Position numbers and translations under genes: made by a program
Assembly (NCBI RefSeq): GCF_011927635.1
Contig: NZ_JAATJB010000002.1
Span: 458,152 to 522,151 of the forward strand
Source of the DNA: Sphingomonas trueperi
Lineage (GTDB): Bacteria > Pseudomonadota > Alphaproteobacteria > Sphingomonadales > Sphingomonadaceae
Length of the DNA: 64,000 nt
Reading direction: 5' to 3'
Notes under the pieces: model-generated
Told to the model about the DNA's origin: nothing
Databases searched by the model: none
What the model saw: the letters and a program-made list of their open reading frames with translations, nothing else
Part shown: in pieces, positions 1 to 8,043 of the stretch
How positions within the stretch are numbered: position 1 is the stretch's first letter
Layout of the letters: each line of letters opens with the position of its first letter

Positions 1-447
1 ATACTTGGTCAGCGCCTGCGAGATGCCGTGCTTCACGGCACCGGCCTGGCCCGAGAGGCCGCCGCCCTTGACGGTGCAGATCACGTCATACTGGCCCTCA
101 CGCTCGGCGACACCGAACGGCTGGTTGATGACGAGACGCAGCGTCGGACGCGCGAAATAGATTTCCTGGTCACGACCGTTGATCGTGATCTTGCCGGTTC
201 CCGGCTTCAGCCACACGCGGGCGACGGCGTCCTTACGACGGCCGGTGGCATAGGCGCGGCCATACTGGTCCAGCTCCTGCGCACGCAGCGGCGTGGTCGG
301 GGCGGCCGGCTCGTCGATCTGGCCGGCGAGATAGGCGTCGGCAGCGGCGGCAGCAGCCGGAGCGGCGGCCTGGCCTTCGGTCGGCGCGGCGGGCTGCTGG
401 CCCAGCGCTGCGCCCAGGTCGGAAAGCGACTGGCGGTTGTCAGACAT
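1..447 (-). CDS. rpsI: 30S ribosomal protein S9 (C-terminus cut by window edge)
   Basis: This is the small-subunit ribosomal protein S9. The first 149 residues are present and the reading frame runs off the left edge, so the basic C-terminal tail that reaches the P site is missing. The core motif [19 protein letters not shown] lies at about residues 67-85, followed by ITINGR and a [15 protein letters not shown] stretch. About 50 residues rich in Ala, Pro and Gln precede the conserved core; an N-terminal extension of this kind is usual in sphingomonads. The ATG at 447 shares one base with the stop codon of rplM (TAATG), so the two genes are translationally coupled, as in most bacteria. Confidence 0.97.
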   Translation of the reverse strand, partial: MSDNRQSLSDLGAALGQQPAAPTEGQAAAPAAAAAADAYLAGQIDEPAAPTTPLRAQELDQYGRAYATGRRKDAVARVWLKPGTGKITINGRDQEIYFARPTLRLVINQPFGVAEREGQYDVICTVKGGGLSGQAGAVKHGISQALTKY

Positions 448-926
448 TATGCACCCACCTTGTTCTTGCGGCTCATGCCGGCGATGTCGAGAACCTCGGG
501 GTTCTGAGCTTCATGCGGATGCTCCGAACCGGCGAAGATGCGCAGGTTGCGCATCTGCTGGCGGCCGAGCGGGCCGCGCGGGATCATGCGCTCCACGGCC
601 TTCTCCAGAACGCGCTCCGGGAAGCGGCCTTCGAGAACCTTGGCGGCGGTGACGCCCTTGATGCCGCCCGCATAGCCGGTGTGCTTGTAGTACACCTTCT
701 GGCCGAGCTTCTTGCCGGTGAAACGGATCTTGTCCGCGTTGATCACGATGACATTGTCACCGCAGTCGACGTGCGGGGTGAAGCTGGTCTTGTGCTTGCC
801 GCGCAGGACGTTCGCGATCACCACCGCTGCACGACCGACGACGAGCCCTTCGGCGTCGACGATGTGCCACTTCTTCTCCACCTCGGCCGGCTTGGCCGAC
901 TTGGTGGTCTTCATCAGCGCCTTCAT
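447..926 (-). CDS. rplM: 50S ribosomal protein L13
   Basis: L13 is an early-assembling protein of the large subunit. The 159-residue product contains the typical stretches [44 protein letters not shown] and [13 protein letters not shown], and ends in MSRKNKVGA. The frame stays open upstream to 1019, but the family starts at [13 protein letters not shown]. The ATG at 926 has AAAGG about eight bases upstream, so I chose it. It is followed directly by rpsI, with a one-base overlap. In the 136-base gap to cutA a TTGACT hexamer lies at 1019-1014 on the minus strand, but I cannot find a convincing -10 for it. Confidence 0.97.
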   Translation of the reverse strand: MKALMKTTKSAKPAEVEKKWHIVDAEGLVVGRAAVVIANVLRGKHKTSFTPHVDCGDNVIVINADKIRFTGKKLGQKVYYKHTGYAGGIKGVTAAKVLEGRFPERVLEKAVERMIPRGPLGRQQMRNLRIFAGSEHPHEAQNPEVLDIAGMSRKNKVGA

Positions 927-1062
927 GGCCTGTGACCTTTCGCGTAGGAAATGCATACGCGCCACCGTTGCCGGCAGCGCGATTGATGCCCCTCTGACGA
1001 TTTGGGGCCTGAAAGTCAAGAAATGCGTGGGTTTGCTGACGGGTAAAATGATACCTGTCGGT

Positions 1063-1377
1063 TCAGCGTGTCTCGTCGGCGATCCAGCGGGCGACGGCGG
1101 CGCCCGCCTCGACCGGCCATTGTTCGATCACCGGCAGGTCATAGTCATGGATCGCGGCGATCCGCTCGCGGAGGCGCAGCGCGAGGGCAGGGCGGGTCTT
1201 GAACAGCGCGGGGACTTCCTCGCCACGCTCGATGCCACCCTGCCAGCGATAGATCGAGATGCAGGGCGCGAGGAGGTTGACGCAGGCCGCGAGCTGCTCC
1301 GCCAGCACGGTCTCCGCCACGCGCTCGGCATCGGCGCGGCTGGCGAAGGTGACGTAGAGCAGCGCGGTGTCGCTCAC
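1063..1377 (-). CDS. cutA: CutA-type divalent cation tolerance protein
   Basis: A small trimeric cytoplasmic protein of the CutA1 family (104 residues; the family is usually 100-115). It carries the core signature [10 protein letters not shown], then [10 protein letters not shown] and a [10 protein letters not shown] segment. The family has been linked to copper tolerance in E. coli, but its biochemical role is unsettled. The start is a GTG at 1377 that overlaps the ctaA stop as GTGA. The open frame continues upstream, but only through Arg/Pro-rich residues antisense to nothing useful and foreign to the family. The four-base overlap implies translation coupled to heme A synthase. Confidence 0.9.
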   Translation of the reverse strand: MSDTALLYVTFASRADAERVAETVLAEQLAACVNLLAPCISIYRWQGGIERGEEVPALFKTRPALALRLRERIAAIHDYDLPVIEQWPVEAGAAVARWIADETR

Positions 1378-2402
1378 CGGGTGCGGCCGACGGCGTGGAC
1401 GCCCCATACCGTGGCGCACACCAGCAGCGCGCCGACCAGCTGGTGGGTGGCGGCCAGGTGGAGGTTCACCCCGGTCATCACGGTCGCGATGCCGAGCAGG
1501 ATCTGGATGCCGAACGCCGAGTGGATCGCGATCGAGGCGCGGCGATCACCGGCAGCCTTGGCCTTGCGGGCGAGGACGATTAGGCCGGCGACCACGACCC
1601 AGGCCCACCAGCGGTGGATGAAGTGGACGATTGCCGGATCGTAGAGCGCGGCATGGAGCGGGCTCTCGCCGATCTGGGTGACACCGGGGAAGAAATGGTC
1701 GTTCATCAGCGGCCACTGGTTGGTGACCAGCCCCGCATCGAGGCCTGCTACCAGCGCCCCGTAGAAGAGCTGGACCGCCAGCAGTACCAGCACGCCCGCG
1801 CCGAGCCCGGTCAGTCGGGCAGGGCGCTCGGCATGGTTGGCGGCAAGCGCGCGCAGGTCGAGCATCGTCCAGACGATGCCGCCCAGCGTGAACAGCGCGG
1901 TCATCAGGTGGGTCGCCAGCCAGAAATGGCTAACCGAGGTGCGGGTGTGGTTGAGCCCCGACTTCACCATCCACCAGCCGAACGCGCCCTGCAGCCCGCC
2001 TAGCGCGAGCAGCGCGACCAGCCGCCAGCCATAGCCCTGCGGGATCTGCTTGCGGACGGCGAACCACAGCAGCGGCAGCGCGAACACCATGCCGATCAGC
2101 CGGCCGAGCAGGCGGTGGATATATTCCCAGAAGAAGATGCTCTTGAACCCGCCGAGCGTCATGCCCTGGTTGAGCTGCTCATACTGGCCGATCTGCTTGT
2201 AGTGGTCGAACTCGGCCTGCCACTGCGCGTCGTTGAGCGGGGGCACGATGCCGGAGATTGGCTTCCATTCGGTGATCGACAGGCCCGATTCGGTGAGCCG
2301 GGTAATGCCCCCGACCACGACCATCGCGACGATCATCGCGGCGACGACGAACAGCCAGTGCGCGAGCGCGCGGGGGCGGGCGGTGAGGGGAAGGATGGTC
2401 AT
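1374..2402 (-). CDS. ctaA: Heme A synthase (COX15/CtaA family)
   Basis: This inner-membrane enzyme oxidises the C8 methyl of heme O to give heme A for aa3-type cytochrome oxidase. The 342-residue protein has about eight hydrophobic helices. It has the family signature GGITRLTESGLSI near residue 34, WEYIHRLLGR near residue 92 (heme-ligand His), and further ligand histidines in SHFWLATHLMT, VHFIHRWWAW and LAATHQLVGA. Length and the two-fold repeat of the four-helix unit match alphaproteobacterial CtaA. I chose the ATG at 2402; a GTG three codons upstream is possible. It is followed by cutA with a GTGA overlap and preceded, after 42 bases, by the small gene ending at 2445. Confidence 0.95.
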   Translation of the reverse strand: MTILPLTARPRALAHWLFVVAAMIVAMVVVGGITRLTESGLSITEWKPISGIVPPLNDAQWQAEFDHYKQIGQYEQLNQGMTLGGFKSIFFWEYIHRLLGRLIGMVFALPLLWFAVRKQIPQGYGWRLVALLALGGLQGAFGWWMVKSGLNHTRTSVSHFWLATHLMTALFTLGGIVWTMLDLRALAANHAERPARLTGLGAGVLVLLAVQLFYGALVAGLDAGLVTNQWPLMNDHFFPGVTQIGESPLHAALYDPAIVHFIHRWWAWVVVAGLIVLARKAKAAGDRRASIAIHSAFGIQILLGIATVMTGVNLHLAATHQLVGALLVCATVWGVHAVGRTR

Positions 2403-2444
2403 TTTCAGCACGTACCGCGATGTACGCGCTCGGGGAAGCGGGCG

Positions 2445-2669
2445 CTAGCTGCCGGTTTGTGGACTTTCGGGAAGCGCAGGCGGCGTAGGCGGTGCTGCGG
2501 GCTGGCGTCTCATCGCGATGTCGATCAGCGTCTCAAGCCGGATCACCCGCTCGCGCGTCTCGATTGAATGGCGGCGGGCTTCCTCGGCGGTGGTCAGCGC
2601 CTGCTCGACCTTGTGCTGGAGCAGCGCGACCTGCTGGAGCGCGCGTAGCGCATCGGTCCAGAAGCTCAC
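2445..2669 (-). CDS. Small coiled-coil protein of unknown function
   Basis: A 74-residue hypothetical protein. It starts at a GTG whose bases overlap the stop of the upstream gene as GTGA, the same junction type as at ctaA-cutA. The sequence begins VSFWTDALRALQQVALLQHK and continues as one long amphipathic helix with heptad-like spacing (ALTTAEEARRHSIETRERVIRLETLI). It ends in a short Pro-rich tail. No enzymatic motif is visible. The coupling suggests that it acts together with the ribbon-helix-helix-like protein encoded just upstream, perhaps as its oligomerisation or antitoxin-style partner; that is inference only. Confidence 0.7.
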   Translation of the reverse strand: MSFWTDALRALQQVALLQHKVEQALTTAEEARRHSIETRERVIRLETLIDIAMRRQPAAPPTPPALPESPQTGS

Positions 2670-3037
2670 TGGCGCGCCCAGCCGGAAAGGGCAGTGGACA
2701 GCGCATCCCAGTCGATTGAGGTATCGGTCAGCAGCTGTTCGCGGACCTCGGCGCGATACGCCTCCTCGTCGAACGCGGTGGCGGCGGCGCGCGCAGCTTC
2801 GAGCTGGGCAAAGGCCGCGTCCGTGCGGGCATTGGCCTGTTCGAGCTGGGCGAGCAGGTCGCGCATCAGCGCCATCTCGGCGTCGGTCGGCTCGGTATAG
2901 CGTTCGGCGGCGGTGCGCATGAAGTCGCTGACCGTCATGTCCGCCGCTTCCGCATTGGCGGAAATGCGCCGTTTTTCCTCGGGCGATACCAGCACGACAA
3001 CGCGGCTGGAGCGAGTCTGGGGAAGCTGCGTAGCCAT
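2666..3037 (-). CDS. Ribbon-helix-helix-like protein with C-terminal coiled coil
   Basis: A 123-residue protein. The N-terminal 45 residues read SSRVVVLVSPEEKRRISANA followed by EAADMTVSDFMRTAA. This beta-strand, helix, helix pattern is seen in CopG/Arc-type repressors and MobC-like relaxosome proteins. A long charged, Ala/Gln/Glu-rich helix follows (about residues 52-95), probably a coiled coil. Three in-frame ATGs (3049, 3043, 3037) are packed into a repeated CATG tract and none has a clear Shine-Dalgarno site; I took the last because the conserved part starts after it. Its stop overlaps the GTG of the next gene. It could be a chromosomal DNA-binding protein or a remnant of a mobilisation module. 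Confidence 0.7.
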   Translation of the reverse strand: MATQLPQTRSSRVVVLVSPEEKRRISANAEAADMTVSDFMRTAAERYTEPTDAEMALMRDLLAQLEQANARTDAAFAQLEAARAAATAFDEEAYRAEVREQLLTDTSIDWDALSTALSGWARQ

Positions 3038-3061
3038 GTGCATGTACATGGCATGTGCATG
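3035..3061. promoter_or_regulatory. CATG-rich repeats over the start of the RHH-like gene
   Basis: The ten-base direct repeat CATGTGCATG occurs at 3035-3044 and 3052-3061, flanking the palindrome CATGTACATG (3041-3050). The array covers the possible start codons of the ribbon-helix-helix-like gene. Proteins of that fold usually bind short tandem repeats at their own promoter, so this is a candidate autoregulatory operator. Confidence 0.4.
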
Positions 3062-3086
3062 TTGGAGATTCAAGGTGGGGCAGGAC

Positions 3087-3256
3087 CCAGATCCTCCCCG
3101 GAACGGGGAGGGGGACCATTCGCGCCAGCGAATGGTGGGGGGGGCGCGCCGCAAGGCGCGGATCGCTCTCAGCCTGGGAAACCGCTGCGTGCCGCAGCGG
3201 CCCCTCCACCACCGCCTTCGGCGGCGGTTCCCCTCCCCGTTCCGGGGAGGATCTGG
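3087..3256. repeat. REP/MITE-like intergenic element with 27-bp terminal inverted repeats
   Basis: The element has terminal inverted repeats of 27 bases at 3087-3113 and 3230-3256, built around CCTCCCCGGAACGGGGAGG. Between them lie further perfect small hairpins: ACCATTCGC/GCGAATGGT at 3115-3136, CCGCTGCG/CGCAGCGG around 3182-3200, and a GCC/GGC hairpin near 3211-3228. It fills most of the gap between the 3' end of dxs and the RHH-like gene. It codes for nothing. The right repeat lies only seven bases from the dxs stop, so it may also act in termination or mRNA stability. Confidence 0.8.
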
Positions 3257-3262
3257 CGTCGT

Positions 3263-5188
3263 TTACGCCCGCACCCCGTCGGCCAGCTCGGCCTCGTTGT
3301 AGCGGAGCGCCTTCAGCACCGTGTCGACGATGTTGGCGGCGTTCAGCCCCGCTTCGTCATACTGCTTCTCGGGCTTGTCCTGGTCCTGGAATATGTCCGG
3401 CAGGCGCATGGTGCGCAGCTTGAGGCCGGCGTCGATCAGGCCGGTATCGCTGGCGAGCGTCAGCACATGCGCACCGAGGCCGCCGATCGCGCCTTCCTCG
3501 ATCGTCACCGCCACTTCGTGGGTGGTGAGCAGGCGGCGGATCAGATCCTCGTCGAGCGGTTTGGCGAAGCGCAGGTCGGCGACGGTGGTCGAGAGGCCCT
3601 TGGCCTCGAGCGTGTCGGCGGCCTTTAGTGCTTCCGCAAGGCGCGTGCCGAGCGACAGGATCGCTACCTTCTTGCCCTCTCGGACCACGCGACCCTTGCC
3701 GATTTCCAGCCGCTCCGGAACCTTGGGCAGCGCCAGTCCGACGCCGTTGCCGCGTGGATAGCGCAGCGCGATCGGGCCGCTGTCGTGCATCGCCGCCGTG
3801 TGGGTCATGTGGACGAGCTCGACCTCGTCCGCGGCCGCCATCACCACGAAATTGGGCAGGCTGGCGAGATAGGTCACGTCGAAGCTGCCGGCATGGGTCG
3901 CGCCGTCGGCACCGACCAGGCCCGCGCGGTCGATCGCGAAGCGGACCGGCAGGTTCTGGATCGCGACGTCGTGGACGACCTGGTCGTAGGCGCGCTGCAG
4001 GAAGGTCGAGTAGATCGCGCAGAACGGCCGCATCCCCTGCGCGGCAAGGCCCGCTGCGAAGGTGACCGCGTGCTGTTCGGCAATGCCCACGTCGAAGGTG
4101 CGATCGGGGAACGTCGCCTGGAACTTGTCGAGCCCGGTGCCCGAGGGCATCGCCGCGGTGATCGCGCAGACCGACGCATCACGCTCCGCTTCGGCGAGCA
4201 GCGCATCGGCGAACACCTTGGTATAGGCGGGCGGGCCCGGGGGTGCCTTGGCCTGTGCCCCGGTGATCACGTCGAACTTCTGGACGCCGTGATACTTGTC
4301 CGCCGCCGCTTCGGCCGGGGCATAGCCCTTGCCCTTCTTGGTCACGACATGGATCAGGATCGGGCCCTGCTCGCTGTCGCGGACATTCTCCAGCACCGGG
4401 ATCAGATGCTCGAGATTGTGGCCGTCGATCGGGCCGACATAATAGAAGCCAAGTTCCTCGAACAGCGTGCCGCCGGTCGCCATGCCGCGGGCGAATTCCT
4501 CCGCCTTGCCGGCTGCCGCGGTGAGGCGGCGCGAAAGCTTGCGGGTGAAGCGCTTGGCGAGCTCGCGCAGGCCGAGATATTCGGACGAGGAAATGAGGCG
4601 CGCAAGATAGGCCGAAAGCCCGCCCACCGGCGGGGCGATCGACATGTCGTTGTCGTTGAGGATCACCACCAGCCGGTTGCCGGCGGCCTCGGCGTTGTTC
4701 ATCGCCTCATAGGCCATGCCCGCGCTCATCGCGCCGTCGCCGATCACCGCGATCGCCTTGCCCGGCGCCTCGTTGAGCTTGTTGGCGATCGCAAAGCCGA
4801 GTGCGGCCGAGATCGAGGTCGACGAGTGCGCGGCACCGAACGGATCATACTCGCTCTCGCTGCGCTTGGTGAAGCCGGAGAGGCCTCCACCCTGACGAAT
4901 CGTGCGGATCCGATCGCGCCGACCGGTGAGGATCTTGTGCGGATAGCATTGGTGCCCGACGTCCCAGATCAGCCGGTCGTCGGGGGTGTTGAATACATAG
5001 TGGATCGCCACCGTCAGTTCGACGACGCCCAGGCCGGAGCCTAGATGCCCGCCGGTGGAGCCCACCGCACTGATGGTTTCGGCACGAAGCTCGTCGGCCA
5101 GCTGGCGCAGCTGGGCGGGGGCGAGCTTCCGGAGGTCCTGCGGCGTGTCGACCGTGTCGAGCAGCGGCGTCTTGGGTAGGTCAGCCAT
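3263..5188 (-). CDS. dxs: 1-deoxy-D-xylulose-5-phosphate synthase
   Basis: Dxs condenses pyruvate and glyceraldehyde 3-phosphate with loss of CO2, using thiamine diphosphate. It is the first step of the MEP isoprenoid pathway and also feeds thiamine and pyridoxal synthesis. The 641-residue length is typical. Visible features are [17 protein letters not shown] near the N-terminus, [19 protein letters not shown], the ThDP/Mg motif [17 protein letters not shown] with NDNDMSI, the catalytic-Glu region [18 protein letters not shown], and the C-terminal transketolase domain. ATG at 5188. The gene stands between the Zur-like regulator and the RHH-like gene, all on the minus strand. Confidence 0.97.
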   Translation of the reverse strand: MADLPKTPLLDTVDTPQDLRKLAPAQLRQLADELRAETISAVGSTGGHLGSGLGVVELTVAIHYVFNTPDDRLIWDVGHQCYPHKILTGRRDRIRTIRQGGGLSGFTKRSESEYDPFGAAHSSTSISAALGFAIANKLNEAPGKAIAVIGDGAMSAGMAYEAMNNAEAAGNRLVVILNDNDMSIAPPVGGLSAYLARLISSSEYLGLRELAKRFTRKLSRRLTAAAGKAEEFARGMATGGTLFEELGFYYVGPIDGHNLEHLIPVLENVRDSEQGPILIHVVTKKGKGYAPAEAAADKYHGVQKFDVITGAQAKAPPGPPAYTKVFADALLAEAERDASVCAITAAMPSGTGLDKFQATFPDRTFDVGIAEQHAVTFAAGLAAQGMRPFCAIYSTFLQRAYDQVVHDVAIQNLPVRFAIDRAGLVGADGATHAGSFDVTYLASLPNFVVMAAADEVELVHMTHTAAMHDSGPIALRYPRGNGVGLALPKVPERLEIGKGRVVREGKKVAILSLGTRLAEALKAADTLEAKGLSTTVADLRFAKPLDEDLIRRLLTTHEVAVTIEEGAIGGLGAHVLTLASDTGLIDAGLKLRTMRLPDIFQDQDKPEKQYDEAGLNAANIVDTVLKALRYNEAELADGVRA

Positions 5189-5239
5189 GGGCTTTGTTAG
5201 CGCAACGTTAGTCTCAAGTCGAACGGTCTGTTGGACAGG

Positions 5240-5698
5240 TCAGTCACACTTGCCGCACTTGCCGCGCACCTCGATCACCGGCCGGACCGGCGAAAAACCG
5301 GCGTGCTGGGCTGCGGACCGTACGTTTTTCGTGATCGAATCGTCGTCGATATGCGTGGTCTGGCCGCAGCTGTCGCAGACCAGGAAGATGCAATCATGCA
5401 GGCATTCGGGATGTGCATTGGCAACATAGGCGTTCGCGCTTTCCACCCGGCGGGCCAGATTGGAGCCGACGAACAGGTCGAGGATGCGGTAGACGCTGTT
5501 GGCCGCGACCCGGCGGCCTTCGGCCTTCGAGACGGCCTCGGCGATGTCATAGGCCGAGGCGGGCTTGTCGAACCCGGCCAGCGCCTCGAACACGCGCTCG
5601 CGCATCGCGGTCCACTGCTCGCCGGCCTCTTCCAGCCGGGTGCGGGCCGCCTTGGTGAGATCGGCCCCGTGGTGCTCGTGATGATTGTGCGCGGACAT
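5240..5698 (-). CDS. zur: Fur-family regulator, probably Zur (zinc uptake repressor)
   Basis: A 152-residue Fur-fold repressor. A winged helix occupies about residues 30-90 (AANSVYRILDLFVGSNLARR), followed by the metal-binding dimerisation domain with HPECLHDCIFLVCDSCGQ. The structural zinc site is clear: Cys108/Cys111 pair with Cys148/Cys151 at the extreme C-terminus (CGKC). The N-terminus is His-rich (MSAHNHHEHH). The paired-Cys site and the missing HHDH-type iron-sensor stretch favour Zur over Fur, but metal specificity cannot be proved from sequence. It lies between a MerC-like membrane protein and dxs. A role in repressing zinc-uptake genes is the family expectation. Confidence 0.85.
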   Translation of the reverse strand: MSAHNHHEHHGADLTKAARTRLEEAGEQWTAMRERVFEALAGFDKPASAYDIAEAVSKAEGRRVAANSVYRILDLFVGSNLARRVESANAYVANAHPECLHDCIFLVCDSCGQTTHIDDDSITKNVRSAAQHAGFSPVRPVIEVRGKCGKCD

Positions 5699-5751
5699 GA
5701 AGACGATTTAGGCGTTGCGGCCGCATCCGGCAAGCAGTGGCCGGTCTGGGC

Positions 5752-6147
5752 TCAATAGGTCGCGCGGCGATTGAGATCGTGGCCGAGCGCGACCAGCGAC
5801 ACGCCGATCAGCGTCCAGATCGTCTCGAACCCGCCATGCGGCAGGCTCAGCGCGCCGCTCATGATGCCGAGCCCGAACGCGCCGACGGCGGCGGGAGCCA
5901 TATAGCCGTGATGGACGATGCCGCGGCCGAGCGCATAGATGCCGAAGCCGATCGCCAGCACCAGGCCATATTCATGGATATGCGGATCGAGCAGGCCGCC
6001 CGCGGTCGACACGATCGTCAGCAGCACGGTGGTCGCGATGCAATGAATCAGGCACAAGCCACTGATCCCGATCGCAACGCGATCGAAGGCGCCATCCAGG
6101 CCCGACCACCAGCGGCTCAGGGGGGTACTCAACGACATGGGCGCCAT
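5752..6147 (-). CDS. MerC-domain membrane protein
   Basis: A 131-residue, four-helix inner-membrane protein. The first helix carries a Cys pair (GLCLIHCIATT) of the kind MerC uses to pass Hg(II) across the membrane. A HIHEY and a HHGYM segment lie in the loops. No mer operon genes are nearby; the neighbour is a Zur-like repressor, so zinc or another thiophilic metal may be the real substrate (inference). Start: ATG at 6147, with another at 6138; neither has a strong ribosome site. The 296 bases upstream (6148-6443) hold no gene that I can support. An isolated TATAAT on the minus strand (6426-6421) has no matching -35. Confidence 0.8.
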   Translation of the reverse strand: MAPMSLSTPLSRWWSGLDGAFDRVAIGISGLCLIHCIATTVLLTIVSTAGGLLDPHIHEYGLVLAIGFGIYALGRGIVHHGYMAPAAVGAFGLGIMSGALSLPHGGFETIWTLIGVSLVALGHDLNRRATY

Positions 6148-6443
6148 ATAGAGCCGCGATGAAGGCGGTACAATATATCATGGCGCAATTTCGGGGTTAA
6201 TCGACGCGTACATGCGGGTGCCGGACGCGCAATGCGCGCTTAAAGGCGAAGGCTTGCGATTCCGAGCGGTCTGGTCAGGAGCGACATGATGTACCGGGTT
6301 GCGATAATTGCAACAACGCATTGCCAGATCTTGTGACACTTTGGTGAAGTGAACGGCGCGTTGCAAGGGTAGGCCGGATGACGCTCTAGGGTACGCCACC
6401 CGGCCATGCCCATGCCGAGTATTATAGGTCGTCCTCCCTGTGT

Positions 6444-7166
6444 TTACCAGTGTGCTTGGGTCGATTTCGCCGCGTTTTGTGCGGAGCTGGCCGGGCGGCT
6501 GCCGAGATAATGCGCTTGTGCGGAATCGGTGGCGTTGATCGCGAGCAGCGAGCGCGCCTCCGCCATAGCTTGCACCGATCCGCTGCGCTCGGCGGCGGTA
6601 TCGAGCAGCCGGTCGAGCAGCAGTTGGCCTTCCTCCCACCAGCCGATTCCGCTGGCGGCATTGAGGTGTCCCTGCGGCCCCGGATCGACGAACAGGCTGC
6701 CCCAGCCGCGGGCAAGATCCTCCGCACGTTCGATCGACATCCAGGGGTCGTCGCTGCTCGTCACCACCACGCTGGGGAAGGGGAACAGGGTCGCCGGCGT
6801 CGGGCGGAAAGCGTGGAGCTCCGCCGGCGCCGAGTCGCGGTCGACGTCCGCCGGTGCCACCAGCAGCGCGCCGGCGACCGGCGTGCCGAAGGTCTGGCCG
6901 GCGAGGGTGGCCCACCAGGCGACCGCCAGACAGCCCAGGCTGTGCGCGGCGAGTACCACCGGCGCCTGTGCCTGGCGGATCGCCTGGTCGAGTTTGGTCA
7001 CCCAGGCGTTGCGGTGGGGCGTGTCCCACATGCCGAGCTCGACTCGGCGGGTATCGGGGCGGGACTGCTCCCACAGCGTCTGCCAGTGCGACGGCCCGGA
7101 GCCGCCGAGGCCGGGGACGGTGAGGATGATCGGCGAGCGATCATCGATCGGCGAAAAGATCGTCAT
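6444..7166 (-). CDS. RBBP9/YdeN-type serine hydrolase
   Basis: A 240-residue alpha/beta hydrolase of the RBBP9/YdeN family (small serine hydrolases; substrate generally unknown). The N-terminus reads ILTVPGLGGSGPSHWQT, the family hallmark, with an oxyanion loop followed by the His-Trp pair. The nucleophile elbow is AHSLG with Ser76, the acid is probably Asp139 or Asp140 in SSDDPW, and the catalytic His is His167 in QGHLN. No signal peptide, so it is cytoplasmic. ATG at 7166. It stands alone between the MerC-like gene and the divergent tlyA. Confidence 0.85.
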   Translation of the reverse strand: MTIFSPIDDRSPIILTVPGLGGSGPSHWQTLWEQSRPDTRRVELGMWDTPHRNAWVTKLDQAIRQAQAPVVLAAHSLGCLAVAWWATLAGQTFGTPVAGALLVAPADVDRDSAPAELHAFRPTPATLFPFPSVVVTSSDDPWMSIERAEDLARGWGSLFVDPGPQGHLNAASGIGWWEEGQLLLDRLLDTAAERSGSVQAMAEARSLLAINATDSAQAHYLGSRPASSAQNAAKSTQAHW

Positions 7167-7302
7167 TGCGTTCCTCTCCTTGTGTCCTGGGAGGGGCTGG
7201 CCGGACCTTCTCTATAACCCCTACTGGATTGATGGGCGATAAGCCTTGCGTCGAATGGAGGAGCGGTTGCGCCGGGGCGTTGGCCGCGCCTAAAGGGCGG
7301 GC

Positions 7303-8043
7303 ATGGCAAAGCTTCGCGCCGATCAACTGCTCGTCGACCGCGGGCTCGCCGAGAGCCGCACGCGGGCGCAGGCGCTCATCATGGCGGGGCTCGTCTTTGC
7401 CGGCGAGCGCAAGATCGAGAAGGCGGGCCAGATGCTCGCAGAGGACGCGGCCCTCGAGGTGCGCGGCCGCGACCATCCCTGGGTATCGCGTGGCGGCATC
7501 AAGCTCGCCCATGCGCTCGAGCATTTCGGCTGGGACGTGACGGGCGCGGTGGCGATCGACGTCGGTTCCTCGACCGGCGGCTTCACCGACGTGCTGCTGA
7601 CGAACGGCGCGGCGCGGATCTATGCGGTGGACAGCGGCACCAACCAGCTCGCCTGGAAGCTGCGGCAGGACGCGCGGGTGGTGGTCTACGAGCAGACCAG
7701 TGCGCGCATCCTCACGCCAGCGCACATCCCCGAACCGATCGACTTGGTAGTCTGCGACGCGAGCTTCATCGGGCTTTCGAAGGTGCTAGACGTGCCTTTG
7801 GGCTTTACCCGGCCCGGCGCGCGGCTGGCGGCGCTGATCAAGCCGCAGTTCGAGGCGGGGCGCGAGGAAGTCGGCAAGGGCGGGGTGGTCCGCGATCCGG
7901 CCGTGCACGATCGGGTGTGTGCCGAAGTGGCCGCTTGGCTGGAAGGCAAGGGCTGGCAGGTGCTGGGCGTGACGCGCAGCCCGATCACCGGGCCTGAGGG
8001 CAATGTGGAGTTTCTGATCGGCGCGGTGCGAGCTGCAGGCTAA
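7303..8043 (+). CDS. tlyA: TlyA-family rRNA 2'-O-methyltransferase
   Basis: A 246-residue protein with an N-terminal S4 RNA-binding domain (residues 1-60, KLRADQLLVDRGLAESRTRA). This is followed by an FtsJ-like Rossmann methyltransferase domain with the SAM motif AIDVGSSTGGFTDVLL at about 84-100. DASFIGL and LIKPQFEAGREEVGKGG follow, the latter bearing the catalytic Lys. In mycobacteria TlyA methylates 16S and 23S rRNA; haemolysin activity is a historical label. Its stop codon overlaps the stop of the convergent TSUP gene by two to three bases. The ATG at 7303 lies in GGGCGGGC without a perfect ribosome site. Confidence 0.93.
   Translation: MAKLRADQLLVDRGLAESRTRAQALIMAGLVFAGERKIEKAGQMLAEDAALEVRGRDHPWVSRGGIKLAHALEHFGWDVTGAVAIDVGSSTGGFTDVLLTNGAARIYAVDSGTNQLAWKLRQDARVVVYEQTSARILTPAHIPEPIDLVVCDASFIGLSKVLDVPLGFTRPGARLAALIKPQFEAGREEVGKGGVVRDPAVHDRVCAEVAAWLEGKGWQVLGVTRSPITGPEGNVEFLIGAVRAAG

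Noticed and set aside
990..1019. Promoter for rplM with TTGACT at 1019-1014
   Set aside because: No acceptable -10 hexamer at 16-18 bases; left out as a feature.
2666..3061. Mobile-element or plasmid origin because of the MobC-like RHH protein
   Set aside because: No relaxase, integrase or transposase gene is nearby and the flanks are housekeeping genes.
3785..5044. A 419-codon plus-strand frame antisense to dxs
   Set aside because: Shadow frame of the GC-rich third positions; no known domain or ribosome site, and dxs is certain.
6150..6180. A Zur box near ATATATCAT upstream of the MerC-like gene
   Set aside because: A/T-rich, but without the symmetric half-sites expected for Zur.
6421..6426. 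TATAAT on the minus strand as promoter of a small RNA or of the merC-like gene
   Set aside because: No -35, no terminator and 270 bases from the gene; too weak.
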